Counted from the stretch's first letter, positions 1 to 12,002 are shown. The stretch is 64,000 bases of DNA from Symsagittifera roscoffensis (GCF_963678635.1 NC_087065.1:36481888-36545887); one strand, 5' to 3'. The notes: generated from the sequence alone by a model not told the origin. Made by a program: numbers and translations.

Positions 1-2233
1 TTGTCTCCAAGTCTTCCATCAGCATCTCTTCTTTTTCTCTCCCGTCATGAAAATCCTGTTCACTGCAGTAGTTACTGCATTCCGTTGAGTTACAAAAGCT
101 CGCTTGAAAGCTCCTGCTCCAATGTCCAGCTGATACGCACTGTACACTCTGCTATGCTTCGACATATGCTTCCTGGCATACTCGTACAACCATGCAGTCA
201 AGTTGGCTCGGAACCAAGCATCAGTCGTCTTCTGGCCCATATCTTTTTCACTTCCATCGGAGTATTGAAGATTTTGCACGTTGTCTCAAAAAAATCTAAA
301 TCTTTTAGACAATCTAATTCCAGCAATTGCTCTTTGGTAGGCGTTTCATGTCAATTGTTCTCTTTTACATGAGCTTCCAGCCATCGTATCGCCATCATAA
401 CTCCCACTATCACTATCGTTATGTGCTGTGATGAATCTGGTAATCCCCTGGAGAGCGGCTCTCCACAGTCCCAGATCAACACCAGATTACTACGCCCGGG
501 ATACCACCATGTTTGTAACAAGCAATGGCAGGGGAACTCATCATGTGTCAACATGATGCTCCTCCAATTACGCTTTCCCGACGCTTCCAGTAGTGGTTCC
601 ACTTCCATCATCACTCGGTGGACTTCATCCTTCTCATCTACTGCATTGTAATCTGTGACTGTTGACCCTTTCTGCTTCTGTCTTTCTGAAGTTCCCACTG
701 GCGTATCCCATGAACTTTTATCCCTGGAACTGCTGAGAATGATTTGCACAATAACTCATAAGATTTTTCTGACATTCTCGCTAGTCTTACGCATTTCGGC
801 ACTGAAAAGGCTTGATCCACGATTGTTCTCATACTTTTCATATCCACCGCTACGAAACGCACTGGGTATCTGCTCTTGCACAGTGGAGCTAATGTGGATT
901 CCACTAAATTTTGCGCTCCCGTCAGTCTTTCACTGTGCCGGATGTTCATTTCCGCCTCGATCGCTTCTCTCCACTTTCCAAAATACTTTTGCTCGGTTTG
1001 CAAAACTCCCGCACTGATAGTCGTAACCATCTCATGCTTTTGTTCTAGATTCAATAGTGACTCTAAAGAACCAAAAATGCTGTAGAATCCTAGTGCAGTC
1101 ACTAGATTCACCTCGGTTCCTCCATGGCAATCTGCAATCAATTCCGTTTCCGTTTTTGCTTTCATCAAAATGTTCCCAAACAATATCCTTAATTGATTGT
1201 GTTGTTTCTCCAGGGTCTTGACGCAATCCAGACCTCCATATATGTGACCCTCCAGTCCACAGACTTCCGCCAGACAGCTACCAGGTTTGACCAAGTCCTC
1301 TGGTTCCCAGCCAGGCAACTCTACTTTATCTTCTCCATTGCTCTTAGAGGCTGTCATCATCAAATTGTAAATGATGTTCAAATCACGCAAGTTACATTCT
1401 TAATTCAGTTTCCTCTGCACGTCTTGTGTTTCACGCAATATCGAATCGGCGTTAGGACTCGGACACCATGATGATTTCATTAGTTCCCACACCACCATTA
1501 GATTCGTTCTTAGCAGTTCGCCCGAGAATCCCAATCCAAATTCCACTCGGTTGTCAGATTTTGGCACTGAAGGTGCAGTCACCTTTCCTGCCAACACAAG
1601 TCCCAGCTTAGTCTGCTGATTAGTAGCACTTCTTATCGTTGCAATTCTTGACGTCCAGAATCTTAGCAACACTGCTTGCCCGTAATCAAAGAAGCAATCG
1701 CGTATGTCTTCATTTAAGAAAGGGTTGTACGCCATCCCTACGATTCTGGATACGTAACTGTATGATTTCGTCTTGATCGGTCCACAGTATTCACTGGACT
1801 TCGGCAGTGCTCCCATAAATTCTCTTGTGAGTCTCATCTCCCTGTTAGATAATCTCCTTATCTCGTCAATCTTCTTCATCGGTTCCAGCTCCACAGGCTC
1901 CTTCATGTTCAATCGCATCGGCTTGCTCTGATGGATGTCAAGAACTGCTAGTAAGAGCAAGGCTTTCGCTCGTTCATCGCCTTATCTTAGCATCTTGACA
2001 CAAGTGTTCAATGCTGGCACTGATATTTGTTCCTTCATGAATCGATTAAAACAGAGAGCGTCTCTCCACTTAGCGAACGCTACTGCCGCTCCTTCTTGGG
2101 TGATTAGAACCATCATGCTCGTCATTAAGAACAAATTTTCTCCCTTCGATCTTTTTCTTTCTTCCGAATCACATTTCCCGTGGGTCAGTCCAGTCATGCA
2201 CCAAGCGAACCTCAGTTGTAGTTCAGTTCTCAT
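1..2233 (-). pseudogene. Element A accessory polyprotein, C-terminal part (unrecognised, Cys-containing)
   Basis: Broken reading frames at 1982-2233, 1400-1960, 638-1390, 351-749 and 19-279 together match, block for block, element B 41880-44130. Conserved blocks include GMAYNPFL, VVWELMKSSWCP, LVTALGF, AFSVPKCVRLARMS, PLLEASGKRN and PCHCL followed by a WYP block. The piece 638-1390 is open across a point where B is frameshifted, so the two blocks separate in B belong to one protein. I do not recognise the fold. No signal peptide or clear membrane span is seen, so nothing here argues for an envelope protein. The end of the protein lies left of the window. Confidence 0.65.
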
Positions 2234-4251
2234 TTAGGCTATCGCTATCAGAGCGTGTATCTTCAGGGTGATTCTCGTTTCTTCTTCGAAGTCTCGTAAC
2301 AGTACTGCTCTCCAAGGAAGGCAAACCAACTGCTCTATCGTTCACACAAGCATCTCAGACGATACCAGAGTTCCGTATGCCTTCTGCTTTAGGGAGGGAT
2401 GTGCCTTGCATCGTCGTCTCTAAATAACCTTCCATAGAGCTTTTGTTTTCCAGAGCAATTAAGTGTCCTCTGGCCGAGTTTTTGTAATCCATCATCTCCA
2501 TGTATTCACCAGCGGGTTCATCAATTGATACAGTTTCCGATACTATCAGTCGGTTATATTCCACTGGGACAAGCCATCCTACGACGCTTCCCTTTCCATG
2601 GTTCATGGGAGACGGTTTGAAATTTTGTAGGGTTTTCTCTCCAAATTGGCTGAGTATCTCCATTTCTAACGTAGCTCCAGTCAGAGTGCGGTCACTCCTC
2701 TTGGTTTTGTAACTGGCTGATTTTAATCCTGTTATGAGAATGGGTGGCACCATCGCTACATCAGTCAACTTTCTGTCAGTGTGAGGCAATCGGTCATCAC
2801 CCTGTCCCATGTCCATGGCTTCTTCGACGCGTTTTCTCTTGGCTGAGTTGACTGCTTTAATCTAGATTTCAGAATCCACCTTTGTTTTTCCAGCTTTCCT
2901 CAAGGTCACTTTGCTGCCAAGTTTCATTTTCATATCATTAATCTCGTCAACCACCATCTTTGATCGCATTGTTCCCTTTCGGAATCTCGACCGATACACT
3001 AGTTCTTCCTTGCCTTCTTGCGGCGCCTTCTTTATAGGAGAATTTGCCTCACTTTCGTCCGTGGCCGAGTCAACCAATAACTCACTCAATCTCCCTTCAC
3101 ACTCGTCAAGTTTGTCCAGGACTTCCCGATTTGTGGTCTGTTGAGACCTATTTTCAGTATAGACTGGGACCCATAGCTCTGAACTACTGTTTAGACCTCT
3201 TCCATGAAGGCAACTCTGTCCATAGTGCATCCCGTCCTATTCTCGTGGTCTCTATGATGAACTTCCCACTCTTCTTCGGGCAAGGTTCCCAAGAAAGGTA
3301 CTCTGACAGTGCCTTCTATTCTTCTTATGCATGGTGATTTCATTAAGAGTTTCTTTTCAGCATTTTTAGAATTGCTCGGAGAGCTGCTCTCCGGCAAGTT
3401 CCGGTTCATTTCCATGAAGGCCGACGGAGATTCCAGCGTGGAATTCCCCTCGTCTGATGGCTCAGTCGTTGCTTCTTACGTGTCTGTGCCGTTCTTACGT
3501 GTCTGCTGGACATCCCACATGTCGAGGCCTTGTCGTCCTCTTTCTCAGCCTGATCGAGATCCTGTTGCATAGGCTCTTCCGATCGACGGCTTCCTCCCTG
3601 ACCATCGTCTCGCCTTGGGTTCTTTCCTGAATTCGGGGGCCCTTGCTTTTCATCCTTTACTCCTTCTGGAAACTTCGGTACAACTAGTGTGCCAGCTGAC
3701 TGATCTTCCTCCTCTCCGTGCATTACCTTGACTTCTTCACTGCCGAATGGTGCTAGCATGGTTCTAGTTTGAAGTGTTACGCCCACCATTAACTCTGGTT
3801 TTACACTCGTCAAGATTAGTGAGGATTCTTGTAAGTCCGCCTTGTCTCTCATGATCATTGGCGCCAGATCCAGTTTCGCCCATTCCTCGTCAAATAGTCC
3901 AGGCTTCAGAGTTGCTGCATTGTTCATCCGTCTCCTCGTTGTTTCATCCGTGTAGGCAAACTGCGTATACTGCAGCACTGCAGCGTTTCTGACCACAAAG
4001 CACGGGTCCATCATCTCGGAGAATTTTGCTACCCTCCTTTCATTAAATTCAAAGGATCTCAACCTAGGGTTTTGTACTACGGAGTCTGCTCCGAGCAACA
4101 GCCTTCTAATCAAGAGAAACTCAGGGGTCTCTTCTGGCAGTTTCTTGTAGTCACCCCAGCCTTTCGTTTCTTCTCTTAATTTGTGATATGCTCCAGTCAG
4201 TCGGGGAGTTCTTGTAACTTCGCCGTTCGTTTTATCGTAGGGCCCTAGATT
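2234..4251 (-). pseudogene. Element A accessory polyprotein, middle part with basic patch
   Basis: Open pieces at 3406-4113, 3191-3415, 2862-3230 and 2355-2816 align with B 40398-41700. Shared blocks are FLGTLPEEEW (B: FLGTLDEDAW) and a Lys/Arg cluster, AKRKRVEE in A and KSRKRKREVE in B, which looks like a nuclear-localisation-type patch. One in-frame TAG (around 2864) separates 2862-3230 from the basic patch and the ORF at 2355-2816, all in one frame, which suggests a single long protein in the ancestor. The piece 2355-2816 spans a boundary that is frameshifted in B. No enzyme motif is recognised. Function unknown. Confidence 0.55.
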
Positions 4252-5411
4252 CTAGAGCTTCGGGAATACCTCGATGTGCCCTCTATTCACTTCTCTCATC
4301 CTATCACGGAAGTCATCATCAAAAATTATGACAGTCTTCTCCGGCTCTGATATTTTCGCGAATAACAAATCCTCACTCATCATCTCTCGTAGTGCGTGCT
4401 GTTCACACCAGTTAAGTGCACTTCCGTCCACTGGTGATATGAGGTTCAGGTGCAATACCGACCTCCTGTGTGCCTCCACCTTGTCGTCAGGGAACGCAAA
4501 CGTGACTGCTGGACGGTATATCACTGTCACGAACTCCGTGGCTCCTCTGATCAGTGCTAAGGAATAGGTCCTCATGGCCAGACTCAGTTAACAGGGGCAT
4601 GCCCCCAGCATGACGTCGCACGTCTTCTTCCTTCTGAATTGTCTCATCCTCTCCTGCTCCGAAGCGATTCTGCTGCAGGAGGTATTGGATAAGAGTATTT
4701 CGCAGATCTCTTATCTTGGTCCAGGAATCAGTGGGTCTCTTCACGTCAAACCTCCTCACGTTCTCTCTCATCTGCTCCGGGTAGCGTGTCAGAGTCATCA
4801 ATCCTCCCAAGTTCCCGTGCGTTATCGCAATTAGCGTCAGAAGTCCCTCTAGCCGCAAATTCTGGAGTCCTTCCGTAAGCAGTATCACTGCTCCTCTCAC
4901 AAAGTTCTCTGCTCCAAACGTCACTAACAGGGCTAGTAGTTCAACGATCGATACTTCTACGACTGTTTGGAGGATTTTTTTTATCAGGCATCGAGAACGC
5001 GATGGGTAAACTTTTGCCTGGAAAGACGCGGTTCATCAGGCTTCCAACCCTTTCAGCATGCTGTCAGCCCGGTCAAAGCCTTCTTTTCCCTTTACATTCT
5101 GTGTCCAGAAAACTTCTAGGATAACTTGGCACACTCTGTTTACGAACTCGGCTGACTTTTTTTTCAGCATTTTCGGCCAGGTTCACCTCTTTCACTAGGT
5201 AGGCATGGATCTTCCTGATCATCACAAGGGCTCGCTCGAAAACGACCGCACCCAATGCGGCTATTGGAGGGGTCAAGTGCAGCCTCTTGTTAGCCTCTGG
5301 TTTCGTTCTCAAGACCATCGCTTCCAAGTGAGCTCCCGTCTCCTTGGAATTTTTCCTTCTTTCTCCTTCCTCTTTTATTTCCATTCCTCGGAACCATAAG
5401 TCGTTAGACAT
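4252..5411 (-). pseudogene. Element A accessory polyprotein, segment after the SGNH-like part
   Basis: Pieces 5073-5411, 4487-4924 and 4252-4575 match B 35330-36515. Conserved blocks are LWFRGME (B: LWFRSME), LHLTPPI/WPFLTPRL, LRLEGLLTLIAITHG (B: LRIDGYLALVLLIHG), GGMPLLT, and YRPAVTFAFPD (B: YGPAVTYAFPD). The hydrophobic stretches are short and flanked by charge, so I read them as buried helices, not membrane spans. The stop at about 4251 is at a Trp codon in B, so the frame probably continued into the next segment. Not recognised as any known family. Confidence 0.55.
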
Positions 5412-5439
5412 CGCTACTATTACGACAAGGGAAATTCAG

Positions 5440-6426
5440 CTTGAACATTTTCACATGCTTGAATATTTTCACATGTTTTGCTTGAACATTTTCTCATGTT
5501 GTCCTATTGGTGCCCTCGATGGTCATCGTCAATTCCTGGTTTTAGTTTAAGTTGTCGGCTGGAGTTGGACAGTTCCAACCCTAGTACTTCGTCTAACACT
5601 TACATGTGTAGTGAATGGTCCTTAAATCCTCGCATCGCATTCGAGATATCAGACCACACCGCAGGTAATTCCGCCTTACTTGGTCTTAGGTTCTCCGTCT
5701 CTTTTCCGCGGTTTGGGGCAGATATTATCACATCATATTTCCAGATATTTCCCTTCCGAGAGCAACGCCACCATCGCGAATACAAACTTCAGTCCATCCG
5801 GGAGATGTGCATATTCGGAGACAGTGCAAACACAGCTCTCGTTGTTATCTTGGGGAATGCACCTTCTTTCAGCGTGTCCACTACTTCACCCATCGGTTCG
5901 AGGATATCCTTTATCGCTGGCCATACTGCGTCTTCTGCCGTTGTAGGCTCTCTGAGTCTGCTCAGGAAACCCCTAATGTGTAGATGGTGGTTTATGCCGG
6001 CAAATATAATCGCGATCGGGTTCATTTCCGTCTGTCGTTGTACCCCGATTACCATTGATACCGACTGCATTAGGTCCAGGTCGACCGCTGCCGACATTAT
6101 AACGTCAGGCCAAAAGAGAGACTTGGAGGTATGTACGAAGTCTCAGTTCGCAACTATCATAATCCTTGCTTTTCTCATTTCTGCTCTATCATACGCTGCA
6201 AAGATGGTCTCGTCTTTCCTAATCATCTTCATGCCACCATAAACATCTCCTTCTTGAGTCACCTGTTTCGGGTATGCTCTATCTTTTACGTGACTGGGGG
6301 TGCTCGTATTTGCTTGAACATCTCCTTCTTGAGTCACCTGTTTCGGGTGCGCTCTATCTTTTACGTGACTGGGGGTGCTCGTATTTGCTTGAACATTTTC
6401 ACATGTTGTCCTATTGGTGCCCTCGT
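5440..6426 (+). repeat. Local direct repeats inside element A (75-bp tandem pair and 38-bp flanking repeat)
   Basis: A 75-bp unit occurs twice in tandem (from 6242 and from 6317) with one or two differences. A block of about 38 bp containing TGTTGTCCTATTGGTGCCCT occurs at about 5481-5519 and again at 6387-6424, flanking the second SGNH-like segment; its front part (CTTGAACATTTTCACATG) is repeated further around 5440-5490. Element B has no counterpart, so these are local duplications after insertion or specific to A's lineage. Confidence 0.7.
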
Positions 6427-6849
6427 TGTCAAGAATCTTCCGGGCCTTTATTCTCAATTTCCTTCACCATGATTCAGTTTCACGTCTTGCAAAGGTCTTG
6501 CATTTACTGGACCCATTGTGTTGTTTGAGGGCAGTCCCTCTAAATCAGCGAATCTCAAGGCGGTCGTGGAGCTGAAGTTTATGCCAGCTGCTATCAACCA
6601 GTCCACACCTGCGATTGAGTACAGTCCGTTGACGGATAGTCTCGCTCCATTTAGCACCTTTATGGCATCGGCTGCAAACCTTACTGTCTGAAGGTTCAAT
6701 TTCATCAGGTCCTGTTTATAGACATGCCAGGGAGAAGGTATGGGCCTCGACCACATCAAAGAGCTCCTGCCTGGTCGTCGCTCTTCTCGGCTGGTACTCG
6801 TAGTCTCTGATCTAGTCTCTGATCTCGATTCCGGTCTCGAGGTACTCAT
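5521..6849 (-). pseudogene. Element A second SGNH-like segment (start of accessory polyprotein)
   Basis: Starts at an ATG at 6849 (Ser/Arg-rich N-terminus), continues through 6143-6457 and 5789-6097 to 5600-5785 with frameshifts. It aligns with B 34084-35363: both share a block ending VDWL, an ADLxGxP block, and FAGINHHLH in A against FAEMNDHLH in B, which resembles the GxND block of SGNH hydrolases. A later SAPNR / AAPNR block is also shared, as is KAELPAVWSDISNAMR in A against a matching stretch in B. A clear GDS nucleophile block is not seen, so SGNH membership is tentative. The 75-bp tandem duplication at 6242-6391 disrupts the A copy. Confidence 0.5.
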
Positions 6850-7099
6850 TGTCTCCGTAGTCAGATTGACAGGTCATAATCTTCGCCTTGGATGAATGGT
6901 CTTCTTACTGGCGCTTCTCACAATCAGTCCTGTACGTCCGTTCTTTGCCCTGGCTCGCTAGAGCTTTGCGGCCTGTAGGTCACGGCTCGAACCGTTCCCA
7001 GACGTGTTTCTAGGTTAGGGGGCACAAAGGTTGAGATTTCCGGCTTATTTCTTACTTCTTTAGCACTCCCGTGTCAAAGAACTCGACCTCCATTTCATC

Positions 7100-8771
7100 C
7101 AGTCGCTCCTAGAAGACTCGGTTTATCCTTGCTTGTCCTTCGATGCTATCAAAGTGGATCCTATCGGTGGTTAGTCTGGCCTGATCTATAGCCCTTAGCT
7201 CGTGTTCAATGTCCATAAGGATCATCCGTCCAGCATTCCGACTCGCCAGATTTCTCAGTATGTTGTTCCACCTGATAACTTCTTCATTATGCCTTCTTCC
7301 TGTCGATGTCAACGTTCTCGTACTCATTAGTACGGTGCAGATGGTCAATACCGCGCACTTGAAATTCTACCAGAGAGTAGTGAATAGGCACACCATCATC
7401 GATTCCTATTGAGCCTCCTCCTCATCTGAGCCTCTTGAAACGTTGTTTGTCCCTATTAGGATCATTATGTTAGGGATCCTCCCTGGGTTCATTAGCTCCA
7501 CATTCGAAATAGCTGGGCCATCACCGTGGTGATCCAAGATGCTCTCAGGTTTTGAAGAACTCTCACCAAACTGTCACCCAGAATCAAATGAGATGTCCCG
7601 AGCGGCGGTTGTTGTATGTTTATCGCCGGACTCCAAGTCGATCGATTAAAGCAGGCTCGCGGTTCCGCATCCGGATTTCCGGTGAAGTTATTCTTCACCT
7701 GGTTGTTCTTCTGCATATCAAACACTCGGAACACTTTCTTCATCGGCTTTTCTCTTGTTTTCCTCTCAGGGGCTCTAGATGTCTTTGCTGGTAACGTGAC
7801 ATTGTCAACTCCCGATTTTTCTATCGTTTCTCGGGAGAGTTCCACTCTGCCCGTGTCGTCTATTCTTCCATAGGGTGCAATCACCCCGGAACCTGGCGCA
7901 TTCCTATTAGCGACTAGTCGTCCAGCTGTTTCGTTCAACTTCCGCACTGTCTGCTCCACGACTGGGTCACCTAGGGTATTACTTGAGTCCGGGATTGTCA
8001 CTCTTCATGTCGTAGTCGGGGGTCGCACCTCTGCCGTCTGACTTAGTTTGCGAGGCGTTAGGAGCTCCATCGGGGACTCTCCACGAGGAACATTCCTTGC
8101 AGGTATCGCTTTTTCCAGCCAGCCGTTCCGATCGCTCTTTATATTCTTGCCTCAAGCGTTCTCTTTCCTGACCCTGTTTCTAGGTGCAATCTTCAAACTG
8201 TTTTTTCCACATCCCTGTTCTTCTACACTGAGCATAGTCTCAGTCACATCATCTAGCTCCCTTCTGGTCTTCTCCAGTTCTTCTATCGTTCCGTTGAGGC
8301 CTTACATCGTCTCGTTCGTCTGAACACCTTCTTCTACTCTCGCCCTCTTTGGTGGCACAGCTGCTCTCAGTTGTGAACTAGACGAGGCAGCCTCTTTGTT
8401 CAACTCCTGGTGCATTCTTCTCAGACCAGGCCTAGGCTTGTTGGTAGAGGCATCTCACCTTGTTAGTAGGTCCTGGAACTTTTCAATCCAGGCTCGTTCG
8501 CCAAGTCACTTCCTGAGAGAGCCCCGTTTTTCCACCTCATTACCCTCATGTTTAGGCTGTCTAGCACTCCTCTTTCTCCGTGTGCGGCCATCAATAAGAC
8601 TTCCGTGGGGCGGTCCCCACGGTTATCATGCCCTAAGATTTTTGTTAAGGCGAACAGCAACATGGCTACCTGTGGGTCCTCCAGAGCGAAGTCTCGATCC
8701 ATCACCCGACGATAGATCGCATCTATCATTGGTCGTACATATGCCTCCGCTAGGTCCATCAATTCATTCAA
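7100..8771 (-). pseudogene. Element A coiled-coil protein with C-terminal SGNH hydrolase domain
   Basis: Counterpart of B 32213-33976. Begins with a predicted ATG at 8771 (YRRVMDRDF block, B: YRRLRDLDY), then a Glu/Lys/Arg-rich coiled-coil stretch around 8050-8330, then 7492-8001 which ends with LILGDSLVRVL, a good SGNH block I with GDS. After a frameshift near 7495 the block ILIGTNNVSRG (block III; GTND in B) is read at about 7420-7480, and DRIHFD (block V, D-x-x-H) at 7109-7348. The conserved stop just after block V (near 7110) coincides with the stop in B, so this is a real C-terminus. Several frameshifts make it a pseudogene. Confidence 0.7.
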
Positions 8772-9159
8772 ATCGAAGTTGTCAATTTCTGTAGATTCGG
8801 TTTGATTATCAGTTTGCTCAATTGAAATCTGATGAATGATTAAATGATCAATCAGGATCGAGAAAAGAGGTCACGAACATCACATATGTCAGCATTACTC
8901 TAATTTTGTATTAAAATTTATTTAAAACAGTCAGATAAAAAGATTTTGATCTTAAAAATGTATTAAAATCAGTTTATTGCTAAAATTTTGGAGTTCGACC
9001 TAACAATGGACAGTCCAAACTTTGGATCTATTCCTAAGATTGTCATTCGATTGTTCATGGTCCCTAATCCTTTTGTACCCAGGGTCTTAATAACATAACA
9101 CAAGACACATATCACACACAACACACATAGTATGACACCTTCCTGCACGCAACCTAAGC
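8772..9159 (-). other. Element A non-coding spacer between macro ORF and SGNH ORF
   Basis: About 390 nt with no supportable reading frame, AT-rich, at the same place as the 407-nt spacer in B. On the minus strand a CAG at about 8830, roughly 60 nt before the SGNH ORF start, could be a splice acceptor, but the polypyrimidine tract is poor. Confidence 0.5.
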
Positions 9160-9630
9160 TCAGCCTATACTCAAATAATATTTTTTATGTAAGTATACTT
9201 GTATGTTAGAATCAGAAAAGATTACGTGTATCAGTGCATACAGCTCCCGTGGATGCATTCGTCCTCGGTTCGGGTCGTATGCTGGAAGCGAAAGTTCCTT
9301 TACCTCCATTTCCACAAGGAAGGCTCTCAGTCTCGTCAAGGACAAGACTAAGTTTTCCGGGTCCACATGCCGCTTCTCCGTCGCCCTCGTCACCAAGAAG
9401 CGTAAATACTTTCCCGGTATCTGTGACGCCGCCGGAGGCAAGGCTGCTACGCCTCCTATTCCTGGTCTTTGCTTCCAAAGAATTTCTATGTTTTTATATT
9501 CTCTCAAAAAATCCGCTGCTAACGCTGTCCTAAAAATCATGTCCGCTGTGATCGCTATCGCGCATATTCTATTTGTAAGTATAAAACCGCTATCTGTCAA
9601 TATTATGCTACTTGAGTACTCATTTGGCAA
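9160..9630 (-). CDS. Element A macro-domain protein, TARG1/OARD1-like
   Basis: A 156-residue open frame covering a whole small macro domain. The order of blocks matches the TARG1 (OARD1)/ALC1-like class: an N-terminal strand then ILTDSGFIL, ITADMIFRTALAADFLREY (the binding-helix region), GGVAALPP, PGKYLRFLVTR, an ENLVLSLTRLRAFL helix, ELSLPAY, and a C-terminal IFSDSNIQVYLH strand. Known members bind or remove ADP-ribose. Here the loop where the family carries Gly-Cys-Gly and a catalytic Asp reads YDPNRG, and the Lys-containing VLK strand reads ALPP, so catalysis is doubtful and ADP-ribose binding or an altered role is more likely. Upstream codons homologous to B's N-terminus hold two stops. 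It follows pol's acidic tail directly. Stop position is conserved with B. Confidence 0.65.
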   Translation of the reverse strand: MPNEYSSSIILTDSGFILTNRICAIAITADMIFRTALAADFLREYKNIEILWKQRPGIGGVAALPPAASQIPGKYLRFLVTRATEKRHVDPENLVLSLTRLRAFLVEMEVKELSLPAYDPNRGRMHPRELYALIHVIFSDSNIQVYLHKKYYLSIG

Positions 9631-9731
9631 GTTAAAATATGACTCAAGTACTCACTCTATGTCCGGTTTCTTAGGGTCCTCGCCTATTTCTGCTTCTAGA
9701 TCAACTGTCTCTCTTGCTATTCTGAATTTTT

Positions 9732-10499
9732 TTAAAATAATAATTTTTCAGTGTGGGTAAGTCCTAACCCTACTGCCCGGACAAAAAAATCCATCGATGT
9801 CCCCGTCGATCGCATACCGGATATTAAATCGAAGTTGGATGCAAGAATAAGTAATTGTCCTTCATGGGCAGCCCAAGAAGGATAATCTCTTTCGCTTTTT
9901 ATGTTTTTCATGCTCTTATGGTCTAGATCTTGAATTAGGACACTGATCTCCTTTGGGTCCGACGTCATTTCGTTCAGCCATTCCAAGACACGCAGAATCG
10001 CCAAGTCTTGTTCGTAAGATTGCTGTTGCTCGTCGTCGAATTCTACCTCGGGTTTAGACCGGTCATCGTCGCGGTCGTCGACTATGTCGATGTCTTGTGA
10101 CACGGTTATTTCTTCTAGACCCACCAATCCTTCCACAATCTTCTTAAGATCTATTTTGTCCACTACGAAGTCATCTCCGTAAGGATTGTTTTTCTTCGTG
10201 AGTCTTGTCCTGTCACTCTGTCGAGTCTGTATCGTAAATGGAAGATTTGGTTCCAAATTCTTCGAGACCTCCATCTGTTCGGGATCTTGCCATTCCTCTT
10301 CCGCGTAGGGTAAGGTTTCTTCATCAGCTTCAATCACCTCATTTGGATCCAGGTCCAGTGGTGGACTTGATCCTTCCTCTACGACCTCATTCCCATCATT
10401 CTTTCCCCTGGTGCCCTTCTCATTGACCTCGCAGGTAGGGTCCATCATCAGATAATCCCCCTTTTCCATGTCTGCAGGTATACACCAGTCTTCCGTTGA
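9732..10499 (-). CDS. Element A acidic tail downstream of integrase
   Basis: The open frame 9732-10469 is very acidic in its first two thirds (runs of Glu/Asp) and shares with B 30480-31206 the blocks CEVNEKGTRGKNDGNE, YGDDFVVDKI, ILRVLEWL and GLGLTHT at the very end. It follows the integrase GPF module and its end is followed within about 100 nt by the macro domain. Probably the C-terminal part of the pol polyprotein; no known domain recognised. The short gap between 10499 and the integrase frame holds one frameshift. Confidence 0.55.
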   Translation of the reverse strand, partial: STEDWCIPADMEKGDYLMMDPTCEVNEKGTRGKNDGNEVVEEGSSPPLDLDPNEVIEADEETLPYAEEEWQDPEQMEVSKNLEPNLPFTIQTRQSDRTRLTKKNNPYGDDFVVDKIDLKKIVEGLVGLEEITVSQDIDIVDDRDDDRSKPEVEFDDEQQQSYEQDLAILRVLEWLNEMTSDPKEISVLIQDLDHKSMKNIKSERDYPSWAAHEGQLLILASNFDLISGMRSTGTSMDFFVRAVGLGLTHTEKLLF

Positions 10500-11900
10500 T
10501 GGGTTGTGTGGCTTAATATTTTCTTAGTGAGCGGCTCGGCCGGTGCTCAGTCTGTAAAAACGTCCCTCCTGGTGCACTTTCGTAATCATGAAGGGTCCCC
10601 TCCACTTCTTTAGGAATTTTTTCGTTCCTTTCGGCGGTATAACGTTTTGAAATACCCATACGTAGTCTCCTACCGAGTAAGTTTTTGCAGCAGCTGCTTT
10701 TTTATTGAACCTTTTCCTCTGCCTGGCCTGTGCGTGCTGAGTGTTCCGTCTACACAAGTCGTTTAGTTCTTGTTGACGTCTAATCAAATTCCTTACGTAG
10801 ACCTGTGGTGATGTTTTCTTCCCCTCATACTCTAGGTAAAAGAAGGTCAAGGGCAAAGACTTCTTGTGTCCGGTTAACATCATGTGTGGACTAACTCCGG
10901 TGGTGGAGTGTTGCGTGCTGTTGTAAGCTCCCATTATCTGTGGAAGGTATCTGTCCCAATCGGTCATGTACCTGGAAAAATATACCCTCAGCATCGACAC
11001 CAGAGTCCGATTATGTCTCTCCGCTAAGCCATTCGTCTGGGGATGGTATGTCGTGGAACGAGCTTGAGCCACCTGTGAGCGTCTCATGAGCTCTTTCGTA
11101 AGTTCTCCCACGAAAGCTGTTCCGTTATCCGATTGAATCGTCATCAGACAACCATGTCTCGCTATCCACGATTAGTTGATCGCACGTCTCTTCTGCTGAG
11201 GCAGTTATGCAGGCACGGCCTCTGCATACTTCGTGAAGTGGTCTATCATGACCAAGACCTGATTATAGTTTCTGTCTGTCATACATATTTTCCGCTGGTC
11301 TATTTGCACAACCTCGTTTAATTCAGATGAATCAATCGACTGGAAGGGAAATTGCAATTTCCTTGGATCCTTGACCTGTTGGCATGACAGACGTGCTGTT
11401 ACTCACTTCTCGCATGCCTTCTTCTTTCCAGGCCACTCAAAGCGCTTCAGGATCCTCTGGTATACTTTGTGGATTCCCTGATGGCCCATCTGATTGTGCG
11501 ACCTGAAAATCGGCAACACTACCGCGTTATATTTGTACAGGACTTTGTCTTCTTCTATTCTCTTACAAGCCACGATCCCGTCCTTGTTCAGGTACAACCT
11601 TCCCTCTTTTTGCATAAAGTACTGTCTCAGAATACGGTAACTGTCTTCCTCCGGGTCACCTTTGTCTGGTGTTCCATTTTCGATCCACCTTTCCAAGTTA
11701 CTCGTCATGCGGTCATTTCTTTGTGCTCTTAGTAGCTCCGAGAGTCTGTATCTCGTCTTCAAAAACGTCTTCATGACCCGCAATTGACTATTCATTTCAT
11801 CGGGCTGATGCGTGTCATCTTCCATCTTCACGCACCAAATTTTCGCCAATGGTTCTGTATCTTGCCTGAAGGGTTGAAGATCAGTCCTCACTACTCTTTC
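10500..11900 (-). pseudogene. Element A integrase
   Basis: 11403-11891 carries the HHCC-type N-terminal region (SHNQMGHQGIHKVYQRIL). Frames at 11144-11403 contain VVQIDQRKICM with the first catalytic Asp and MIDHFTKYAEA. 10524-11144 (206 codons) holds the second Asp (IQSDNG) and, 35 residues later, the Glu in NGLAERHNRT, so D-35-E is intact. The C-terminus KKWRGPFMITKVHQ is a GPF/Y-type module. Inserts the cDNA into chromosomes in functional relatives. The HHCC and first-Asp parts are out of frame with the core, so this copy is broken. Confidence 0.85.
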
Positions 11901-12002
11901 TGCGGCAACAACTTCATCGATCGTTTCGATACCACTAATGTTTCTAGATCATCCGCTGCGTTGTCAAAGACTGTTTTGCTGGGTACCAGGTAGCGATCAC
12001 TG

